A stretch of DNA of 58,156 nucleotides from Massilia glaciei (GTDB lineage: Bacteria > Pseudomonadota > Gammaproteobacteria > Burkholderiales > Burkholderiaceae_D), in the NCBI RefSeq assembly GCF_003011895.2, contig NZ_PXWF02000322.1:1-58156 (forward strand), given 5' to 3'. Position 1 is the stretch's first letter; each line of letters starts with the position of its first letter. The translations under genes were made by a program, and so were the position numbers. The notes under the pieces are model-generated. The model saw nothing but the letters and a program-made list of their open reading frames with translations. It did no database searches and was not told where the DNA came from. Positions 39,466-46,236 of this stretch are shown here, in pieces.

Positions 39466-40062
39466 ATGAATTATTCGCTTTGCAAAAAAAATTTTTATGC
39501 CATCCTCGTCGGGTTCACGCTGCTACTCTCGGGATGCGCCACTACTGGAGCCGGAGGAGTGGCAACGGATAGCTCGAAGCGCACGGCCGTAAAAGTCACT
39601 CAAACAGCGAAAGGGGCGCTGATCACCTCAGACGAACGGATTCTGTTTGACACGGGTAGGGCGGACGTGAAAGCGGACGGGAAAATTTTCGTTGCGCGTG
39701 TTGCGAAGATTCTCAAAGAGAGAACAAAGGCGGATATTGTAATTGAGGGGCATACGGATAATATTGGCGGAGAAAAAGCAAATCTGCAGCTTTCAGCGAG
39801 CCGGGCTGATGCGGTTCGGACGGAATTGATCCGCGCAGGCATAGACGGGAAAAGAATTGCTTTCAAAGGATTCGGCCCGTCGCAGCCTTCGGCGAGTAAT
39901 AGCACCCCGGAGGGCAGGCAAGCTAACCGGCGTACCGAGATTTTGGTTGTTGGCGAGACGGTGGAAAAAATTGGCGGCGCCTCGCTTGGGGATCGCTTGT
40001 CGGATGGATTGGAAAATTTCCTGAAAGACCCGCTTGGCACTTTCAAGAAAGTGTTCGAGTAA
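39466..40062 (+). CDS. OmpA-like peptidoglycan-binding lipoprotein
   Basis: A 198-residue lipoprotein with the lipobox LLLSGC, a short linker, and an OmpA C-terminal domain (residues ~60-165). The peptidoglycan-binding aspartate is in EGHTDNIGG and the arginine in RQANRRTEI, so it should tether the outer membrane to the wall. A short amphipathic tail (GLENFLKDPLGTFKKVF) follows. The ATG at 39466 has TGGAG 7 bases before it and is preferred to the ATG at 39454. The stop overlaps the next start (TAATG). Confidence 0.9.
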   Translation: MNYSLCKKNFYAILVGFTLLLSGCATTGAGGVATDSSKRTAVKVTQTAKGALITSDERILFDTGRADVKADGKIFVARVAKILKERTKADIVIEGHTDNIGGEKANLQLSASRADAVRTELIRAGIDGKRIAFKGFGPSQPSASNSTPEGRQANRRTEILVVGETVEKIGGASLGDRLSDGLENFLKDPLGTFKKVFE

Positions 40063-41639
40063 TGTCTTCGTTGTCACCGATGGAAGCTGGCGCCCTTCGC
40101 TTGGCTCGCTGGATGGCGAAAGTCTGGTGCCTATTTGCGCTGGGCGTGGTTGGGGCGGCTGCTTCCGCGCAAACCGCGATCCCGTATGGGAATCATACCG
40201 GCCAGAATAGTGGTATGGCCGTGGGCGGCCCTGTTGATCCATCAAATCAGTCCGATCCCAAAGCCGCTATTGAGGAAATCAAAAGGGAAAGCCCAGGCAC
40301 CCGGGAATGGACGGTAGAGAAATCGTCCGAGGCATATGACGAGGATCATAGCAACCCCGCATTGCGGATGGAAAAAATGTGGGCCAATGAGAAAGGGACG
40401 GTGGTCCAGATAAGCGGTCTGGCGCGGAGCAGAAGCCTCTACAGTGCGGTGCTGGATATTCAATCCCTACGTTTGTTCAACCTAAACACAAAGAAATATT
40501 CCAAATACATCACGCACATGGGCGGGGCGACGTCGACGGGGCAAAACAAAAATCACCCCGAAGCCGCCACGAAGATGGTGCAACTTAAGCAGGGTGAATC
40601 GCTCCATGTTTTTTTTGAGCCAATTGATGACATGGATCCCCACAGCCTGCGTTATAGCAATTGGGCCGGGGGGGAGGATAGTTATTTCGATCGAATCGAT
40701 CCGCGATTCACGGAACGATATGACCAGCTCTATGCAAAGGCAAGCGGCAAAGAGGCAAAAATCCCCGATGTGAAGGCTTTTCTTCTGCAATTCGCCCATA
40801 ACGACCCCAGAAATATGGTGAAGCCGGTGTTTGTCAATCTAATACGGCGGCTTCATAGCCAGGATACATTCGATGGATATTATCAATCCTATCTCTTGAT
40901 CAAAGACCCGGCGGATGCGGCGGCCGCGAAGGCAAAGGCCGAGACAGCGGAGCAGCAGGAGAAAATCGTCGCAGCAATGGCCGACGAACAGCGCCGGCAA
41001 GCCGCACGCGACGAAGAAATTCGCCAAGCCAAGGAGGCGCGGCTCGCCGAAAAGCGCAGGCGCGACGAAGCGAGATCCGCCGAGTTGCGCAAGCAAGAAG
41101 AGGCGCACCAGGCAGAAAGAAGGCAAGAGTTGGCGGTCGAGGATGAAAGACGGTGCATGCGCACCCCAGCCTGCCGGAGTGCATGGGAAGAGGAGCAGAA
41201 TCGTTGCAGGGAAAAAATCGCAGAGTGCAGGGGTAATTGCGATGGGATTACGGGAAATGGCCGGCAACGCAGTTTCTTTGGTGGCTTGTTGGCAGCCGGT
41301 CTGGCGCGTGGTTGTTATGGTGCGTGCAAGTGTGGCGCAGGCATTGGCGAGCTGCTGGCCAGAATGAACAGCGTCGGCGGCGACAGGCGCGCGAGCAACG
41401 GGACCGATTCCGCCGCCAGTGCTGGCCGTCCATCGGCGGCAAAGGCGCTGAAAACCTTCGAATGTAAAATTTACTGCAAGAGCGCGAGCGGCCCCGTCAC
41501 CTATTTCAAGGTGGACTCGGCTTCGCGCGGCGAGGCGGCCAAATACATGGATGAACACGCTGACGAAATATGCCGGAAAAACGGGCTTGCGCATGCCAGC
41601 GGCTTGAAATTCTCAGAATCTCAATGCCGTGAGCGCTAA
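40062..41639 (+). CDS. Exported coiled-coil protein with C-terminal four-cysteine module
   Basis: The 525-residue protein has an N-terminal hydrophobic signal (WCLFALGVVGAAASAQ), then a domain of unknown fold (~45-280) with GLARSRSLYSAVLDIQSL and YSNWAGGEDSYFDRIDPRF. A long charged coiled coil (~284-360) and a cysteine-rich patch (CREKIAECRGNC; RGCYGACKCGAG) follow. The last ~62 residues are homologous to the small secreted protein at 39033, with C468, C472, C504 and C522. It is coupled to the OmpA-like lipoprotein by a one-base overlap. No database family was recognised. An envelope-associated role is inferred from neighbours and signal. Confidence 0.8.
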   Translation: MSSLSPMEAGALRLARWMAKVWCLFALGVVGAAASAQTAIPYGNHTGQNSGMAVGGPVDPSNQSDPKAAIEEIKRESPGTREWTVEKSSEAYDEDHSNPALRMEKMWANEKGTVVQISGLARSRSLYSAVLDIQSLRLFNLNTKKYSKYITHMGGATSTGQNKNHPEAATKMVQLKQGESLHVFFEPIDDMDPHSLRYSNWAGGEDSYFDRIDPRFTERYDQLYAKASGKEAKIPDVKAFLLQFAHNDPRNMVKPVFVNLIRRLHSQDTFDGYYQSYLLIKDPADAAAAKAKAETAEQQEKIVAAMADEQRRQAARDEEIRQAKEARLAEKRRRDEARSAELRKQEEAHQAERRQELAVEDERRCMRTPACRSAWEEEQNRCREKIAECRGNCDGITGNGRQRSFFGGLLAAGLARGCYGACKCGAGIGELLARMNSVGGDRRASNGTDSAASAGRPSAAKALKTFECKIYCKSASGPVTYFKVDSASRGEAAKYMDEHADEICRKNGLAHASGLKFSESQCRER

Positions 41640-41763
41640 GGCCGTCGCGGCTTGAGGGGCGATTGACAAATAGGAAACAAGACTATAAAATAGTTGCAGA
41701 AATCTTAACGTGCTGTTTGGCTTGAATATTCGGTTGAATATTTAATAAAAGGAAAATATAAGA

Positions 41764-42315
41764 ATGATTTTGCAAACACCCGGCAGGTTGCCAAGACTGG
41801 CAAGCATGATATTGAATGGTTTATTTTCGGCGACGTTTTTTGTTGTTGTTGCCGGACTAGTAATTTTTGCTTTGGAGTTCGACGATATTTCAGCAATCGC
41901 ATTGTTGATTGATCTTGGGGGTTATATCAACGATCTGGTGTCGGATGATTTCAACGTCATGGCGATTGTTGGTTTTGTTGGCATTCTAGTGTTGCTTTGG
42001 TCGGTGACCGATTACCGTCTTACCGGAGCAACGCAGGGAGCGCTCGGCCATAACGCGCTGAAACTGAAAGTGCTTTCAAAGTCGGGCTCTGCGGCGACTT
42101 TGCTGCAGTCGATCGTGCGCTTTATCCTGACAATCCCCTTGTTTTTGATGCTTGCTGTCGTGCTGTTGGATGGCGAAACCCCTAACGTTTTCCTTTATCT
42201 GGCCAGTCTCGGGTTTTTTCAATTATTATCGATCATGGGAAGTTTGATTTTGAATAAGCCGACTCTTGTCGACCTCGTCTCTGGAACCAGAACATTTTCC
42301 AGTTTGAAAGGCTAG
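41764..42315 (+). CDS. RDD-like integral membrane protein
   Basis: A 183-residue protein with four hydrophobic segments. Between the second and third is TDYRLTGATQGALGHNALKLKVLSKSG, and the C-terminus has KPTLVDLVSGTR; both fit RDD-family membrane proteins, although the typical R-D-D residues are only partly visible. Its coding sequence is clearly AT-richer than the housekeeping genes. Possible transport or envelope role; unknown. Confidence 0.7.
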   Translation: MILQTPGRLPRLASMILNGLFSATFFVVVAGLVIFALEFDDISAIALLIDLGGYINDLVSDDFNVMAIVGFVGILVLLWSVTDYRLTGATQGALGHNALKLKVLSKSGSAATLLQSIVRFILTIPLFLMLAVVLLDGETPNVFLYLASLGFFQLLSIMGSLILNKPTLVDLVSGTRTFSSLKG

Positions 42316-42591
42316 CGCCGCAGTGGGGGCACTCCGCGGCGGTCGAGCGCGGCAGGAGCCGCTAGATCCCGCGTGGCGCGTCAATTCCCGCTGAGCTGTA
42401 TCCATCGGAAGCGCGACTTTTGCAAGCCGGAGTGGATGGCAAGCCAAACATGCCTGGCATGCGAGCGCCGGTTGTCGCTTGTTCATTCCGGTGCGACAAG
42501 TTCAGTTGGATGGCCGCCGCAAGGGGTTCCCGCACAAGCGCTGCTCCCGATCGCCGGCCCTTTGCCCGAAGGGTGGTAGACTGCCCCTCCC

Positions 42592-42855
42592 ATGAAGGCA
42601 CAACAGCAAGGGCGCACCGCGCGCCACCTCACCCCCGGCGAAATCGGCATGGCGGCCGCGTTGTTCGGCGACGCCATCGACTACCGCAAAGTGCGCATCC
42701 ACAACCGTTGCTACCTTCCGCTCGGCCTGCAGCCGCGCAACTGCGCGATGACGCCCAACGGCAGCATGTACTTCCACCACTCGTGCTTCCGCGACGATTT
42801 CTCGACCGGCGACGTGGCGGCCAAACACTGGTTCATGCACGAGATGGTAACCTAA
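42592..42855 (+). pseudogene. Truncated first copy of a Vgr-related metallopeptidase-like gene
   Basis: The 87-residue frame matches the N-terminal ~83 residues of the next gene (shared: LTxGEI, DAIDY, VRIH, NCAMTPNG, YFHxSCF, HWF, HEM). It breaks exactly at the zinc motif: HEM is followed by VT and a stop where the intact copy reads HEMAHVWQ. Its GC-rich codons resemble the host chromosome, whereas the intact copy is AT-richer. It looks like a resident gene cut by arrival of the cassette. Confidence 0.8.
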
Positions 42856-43412
42856 TGCTGGTTCGCACACCAAATAGTCGCCCGCTTACTTCTGGCGAAA
42901 TAGCTATGGCATCCATCCTGTTTCGTGACGCTATCGACTACGGGCGTGTGCGCATCCATGCCCGCCGCTATATGCCCCTTCAGCCTACCAACTGTGCGAT
43001 GACGCCGAACGGTAATCTGTACTTTCACGCGTCCTGCTTCCTTGATGATTACGCTCAGGCATCCGTCAGCAACCAGCATTGGTTCATTCATGAAATGGCA
43101 CATGTTTGGCAATTCCAGCTAGGGTACGCGGTGCGTCTGCGGGGAGCGGTGCGTATCGGGTTGTCGTATGCCTACGATCTGGCACCGGGCAAGACGCTGG
43201 CTGACTACAACATGGAGGCTCAGGGCGATGTGCTGGCTGACTATTTCATGCTCAAACACTTGGGTACTTCGGTATCCATGCGTCAGCCGCGTTACGCCGG
43301 TAGCTTGCCACTGTATGAGCAGGTACTGGCGGGCTTTCTTGCCAATCCGGCTAGCGTGGCGAATCTGCCGAGAGACTGGGGCCGGTGCATGTTGTATCGC
43401 AAGCGGGGGTAA
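42855..43412 (+). CDS. Vgr-related protein with zinc-peptidase motif (HExxH)
   Basis: A 185-residue protein with a gluzincin-like site: H79-E80-x-x-H83 (WFIHEMAHVWQ) and a likely third ligand E121 in YNMEAQGD. It belongs to a family annotated as 'vgr related protein' near T6SS vgrG/PAAR genes (from memory). The ATG at 42855 overlaps the last base of the truncated first copy. It leads the PAAR-nuclease-immunity genes on the same strand. Whether it is a protease, a chaperone-like factor or cargo is unknown. Confidence 0.75.
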   Translation: MLVRTPNSRPLTSGEIAMASILFRDAIDYGRVRIHARRYMPLQPTNCAMTPNGNLYFHASCFLDDYAQASVSNQHWFIHEMAHVWQFQLGYAVRLRGAVRIGLSYAYDLAPGKTLADYNMEAQGDVLADYFMLKHLGTSVSMRQPRYAGSLPLYEQVLAGFLANPASVANLPRDWGRCMLYRKRG

Positions 43413-43528
43413 ATTGGACGACTCTTGATAAATAGAAAGGTTGCCCAAGAAGCACTATTGTTTCCCGGCAGGTTCCCCCTAAAATGGCTCGATTAATGCC
43501 ATTTATGCAAATTTTCTAAGGGGGTAAT

Positions 43529-44095
43529 ATGGGTAAGCTTATTATCGTACTAGGCGACACTACGGACCACGGCGGGACGGTGATTACAGCAGGGTCTACG
43601 ACGGACACCATGGGGCTTCCGTGGGCGCGTATGGGTGATATGGTTTCCTGCCCAAAGTGCAAAGGCGTATTTCCAATCGCACAAGGCGACATGAATTTCA
43701 TCTCCGATGGTGCCGCTGTCGCCTACGACGGCTGCAAGGTCGCGTGCGGGGCCACACTCATCGGCGGCAAGCAAGGCATCACAACTACAGTGCCACATGG
43801 CGGGGCCGCTCCCGGTGCCGGGGGTGGGCTGGAAGATCGGTTTGGCGTCATCAGCAGCACCATGGTAGCGGCTTACGAGGACGAACCTGTAGACTCCGAT
43901 GGGCAGCGGTTCAAGGGGCGCTTTCAGGTGCTTGACCGTAATAGTGGTCAGCCTGTTGCACCTACTAACGTGCGTGTACGATCAACGGAAGGCCAGTACA
44001 TCACAGGGCAGACAGACAGCGAGGGATACACTCAGTGGGTCGAGCGTGATGCCTCTGAAGCGCTCGCATTTGACCTTGTGGAACCTGACGCGTGA
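43529..44095 (+). CDS. PAAR-domain T6SS spike-tip protein
   Basis: A 188-residue protein whose first ~95 residues form a PAAR domain (GDTTDHGGTVITAG, GDMVSCPKCKGVFPI, VAYDGCKVACGATLIGG), the cone that sharpens the VgrG spike and carries effectors. Residues ~100-188 are a beta-rich extension (RFQVLDRNSGQPVAPTNVRV...TDSEGYTQW) like a transthyretin-type adaptor that may hold the cargo. The stop overlaps the nuclease GTG start by 4 bases. An AGGGGG site precedes the ATG. Confidence 0.92.
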   Translation: MGKLIIVLGDTTDHGGTVITAGSTTDTMGLPWARMGDMVSCPKCKGVFPIAQGDMNFISDGAAVAYDGCKVACGATLIGGKQGITTTVPHGGAAPGAGGGLEDRFGVISSTMVAAYEDEPVDSDGQRFKGRFQVLDRNSGQPVAPTNVRVRSTEGQYITGQTDSEGYTQWVERDASEALAFDLVEPDA

Positions 44096-44811
44096 GCGGC
44101 CCATACCCTAAAGGGGGAATGTCGCTCAAGGGCACTACAACTCCAGTTTTCATCAACTTCGCCGAGGTAAGCGGAAAAGACAAAGACGTGCTGTGCATGG
44201 CTATTTGCGAGTGCAAGGCTGTGCCAGAACTTGGTAAGAATGGTCAAAGCCTGCGGCAAGTTTGTGTATCAAAAATGATGAGCAAACGCGACACCTTGGC
44301 GATTTATCAGAGCGAGCACAAGACTGAAGTCAACTACGATATGACCAAGGACCCGCCAGTGCCGATCATGGATTTCGAGACCAAAACGATGGTCCACCGT
44401 TGGGCGCCCGGCTGGATTAAAAAAAACTGGAATGCGGACCCTACGCATCCGCTATGGTTACCGGGCGAAGGCTATGTACGCCGCCCCGATGTTGTGATCG
44501 TCAACGACCCTACGAAGCCGCCAACACAGGACAATATCAAGCAGGTTGTAGAGATTAAGTTCGACGACGACGATTGGGGCATCCTTCAAGCAGAGAGCTA
44601 TGAAATAATATCTGGCAGGGGGAAACTAGCCTTGCTGACGCCGAAAATGTGTAGCTGCGACGATCCAGACCGCAAGAAGCGTACAGCGGACTTGAAGAAC
44701 GAAGAACTGGTAGACGAGTTGGAGGGAATGCTTGACATTGTCGCCAATAAAGGCAGGCGTGGTGGAAGGCGTCCTAGGCTACCTAAGAAACTCCCGAATC
44801 TAAAGGACTAA
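44092..44811 (+). CDS. Probable T6SS nuclease effector (VRR-NUC / PD-(D/E)xK type)
   Basis: The 239-residue protein starts with GTG, overlapping the PAAR gene (GTGA). The nuclease core is RRPDVVIV (D133), then VVEIKFDDDDW (E154, K156), and a downstream Q166 in ILQAESYE, the PD-ExK-Q layout of VRR-NUC enzymes. The C-terminus is Lys/Arg-rich. Six cysteines are present, four of them before the core. VRR-NUC T6SS effectors (TseV type) cleave DNA in rival cells, so DNA is the expected target here by family. The immunity gene follows 4 bases later. No secretion signal is needed, as it would ride on PAAR. Confidence 0.82.
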   Translation: MSGPYPKGGMSLKGTTTPVFINFAEVSGKDKDVLCMAICECKAVPELGKNGQSLRQVCVSKMMSKRDTLAIYQSEHKTEVNYDMTKDPPVPIMDFETKTMVHRWAPGWIKKNWNADPTHPLWLPGEGYVRRPDVVIVNDPTKPPTQDNIKQVVEIKFDDDDWGILQAESYEIISGRGKLALLTPKMCSCDDPDRKKRTADLKNEELVDELEGMLDIVANKGRRGGRRPRLPKKLPNLKD

Positions 44812-44815
44812 CAGC

Positions 44816-45901
44816 ATGGATGAACTTTCAAAAATCGACAGGGTTAAGCTCTTGAAAGAGAATCAGTCCAAGATGGCAATTCCGGGTGGTCAATTCATGG
44901 AACGTGCGAAGAAAGGCTACGTGGGGGCGGTGCCTGCCTTGACAGGTACGTTGTTCTTCAAAGACGCCCATACGCCTGCTGTACGGGCTGCAATTTGTGC
45001 GTGCTTCAAAGAGTACGAAGCCATAGCAGGGCAATATCTTACTTGGCTCTGGCGGGAAAAACCTAAAGACGGCAAGGGTTGCCTGTCATACCGTGACGCG
45101 AAATCTATGTCTGATCTGATGAAGCAGCTAACGGAGGATAGCGCCGTAAGTTTCGGGTACACCAGCGGAAAGCAGAAAGTCGACGCGGGTCCATGGGAAT
45201 TTCAAGCTGTTGGCAGGGGGGGCTGGCAGGCGAAGATGGGTACTTGGGGGCTGTCTGTCGTACGCTTTTCCATGCCTCATTTGTACGCGGAAGAACACCC
45301 TCTCGCGTTTCAGGCGATGCTCGTCAAGTTTGCCGGCCTTTTGAAAGCCGTGCATGGGTATGGCGGTAATGGACTGGTGCTGTCGTTGGTGCGTGCCTAC
45401 GACAACGAACCGACTGAAGCGATCACCTCAGAAAAATACTATGACTACGACATTGGCGGTCCTATCAAGGCAATGAAGGGTGCCGGGACTGGAATCAAAA
45501 CAGTGTCATGGCTGACTGCGATAAATAACGAATTATTGGAGAGGGTCGGCGGTATGTCGGCGGTGCGGTCGGAGTTGCCGATGGACTGGTTTGCCCTGTA
45601 CCCGTACAGCGATGGCATAGTCATTCAGGCTGGGCCATACGCGGCACCTGCGTCAGTAGATGATGATCCACAGCCAGCATGCTACGTGCTGCTAAATATG
45701 CTACTGAAGGACGTAAGGTGCAAGGAGTTGTTTGACTTGCACGGCGCGTCTGCGTTCGGTGAGCCCCGAATTCGTGACGCTGCTGCCGACAAGTGGTTTG
45801 AGCGTTTCGACGTGCCGCCAGAGGAACTACTCAGTTTCAAGACCAAGCTGTTGGACGAACCGAAGCTGACCAAGGAGACGACTTTACCAGGGCGACTCTA
45901 A
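44816..45901 (+). CDS. Probable immunity protein (DUF3396-type)
   Basis: A 361-residue cytoplasmic-looking protein with no signal or membrane segments. It resembles DUF3396 T6SS immunity proteins in its length and in blocks such as TGTLFFKDAHTPAVRAAI, LSVVRFSMPHLYAEEHP and GGPIKAMKGAGTGIKTVSWLTAINNELLERVGG; this is from memory of the family. The gene lies 4 bases after the nuclease, as expected for protection of the producer. It ends the cassette; a solo REP end lies 40 bases after it. Confidence 0.8.
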   Translation: MDELSKIDRVKLLKENQSKMAIPGGQFMERAKKGYVGAVPALTGTLFFKDAHTPAVRAAICACFKEYEAIAGQYLTWLWREKPKDGKGCLSYRDAKSMSDLMKQLTEDSAVSFGYTSGKQKVDAGPWEFQAVGRGGWQAKMGTWGLSVVRFSMPHLYAEEHPLAFQAMLVKFAGLLKAVHGYGGNGLVLSLVRAYDNEPTEAITSEKYYDYDIGGPIKAMKGAGTGIKTVSWLTAINNELLERVGGMSAVRSELPMDWFALYPYSDGIVIQAGPYAAPASVDDDPQPACYVLLNMLLKDVRCKELFDLHGASAFGEPRIRDAAADKWFERFDVPPEELLSFKTKLLDEPKLTKETTLPGRL

Positions 45902-45942
45902 AAAGTCGAAAATTGGATGTGCTTACGCCGGGCGAGCGTTCT

Positions 45943-45970
45943 ATGGGTCCCCGCATTCGCAAGGACGACG
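45943..45970. repeat. Solo REP-type palindrome end
   Basis: ATGGGTCCCCGCATTCGCAA followed by GGACGACG matches the right end of the REP-flanked elements. No left end is seen nearby. It sits just past the T6SS cassette and 158 bases from tRNA-Lys. Confidence 0.6.
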
Positions 45971-46059
45971 TGCGGTTCGATGCTTAGGGTGCGTTTTTTT
46001 TCACGCTGGTGAGGTAACTGCGGCTATTTCGAACCGCAAAGCGCGGCGGCACAATGCAA

Positions 46060-46089
46060 AAAGCCCACGAACCTAAATTCGTGGGCTTT
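46060..46089 (-). terminator. Terminator of tRNA-Lys
   Basis: A perfect 12-bp stem (46060-46071 with 46078-46089) and a 6-base loop is followed on the minus strand by TTTTT. It begins 12 bases after the tRNA 3' end. Confidence 0.9.
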
Positions 46090-46100
46090 CTGGGTATTCG

Positions 46101-46176
46101 TGGTAGGCCGTGCGGGATTCGAACCTGCGACCAACGGATTAAAAGTCCGCTGCTCTACCAGCTGAGCTAACGACCC
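46101..46176 (-). tRNA. tRNA-Lys (anticodon TTT)
   Basis: The 76-base minus-strand sequence folds as a cloverleaf with an encoded CCA end, GCTCAGCTGGTAGAGC D-arm, anticodon loop CTTTTAA, and GGTTCGAATCC T-arm. The first acceptor pair is G-U. It reads AAA/AAG codons. The cargo cassette and solo REP end next to it fit the habit of mobile DNA settling near tRNA genes, but no integrase or att repeat was seen. Confidence 0.97.
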
Positions 46177-46236
46177 GAAGAGGCAGAATTATAGCCGATG
46201 GTTTTCATTTCCGCTAGGGAAGTGCGCATATTATTT

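Noticed and set aside
42373-42601. Short open frames before the Vgr-related pseudogene
   Set aside because: They overlap one another on both strands, lack good ribosome sites and resemble no protein.
45902-46176. Integrated element using tRNA-Lys as attachment site
   Set aside because: No integrase and no second copy of the tRNA 3' end were found beside the T6SS cassette.
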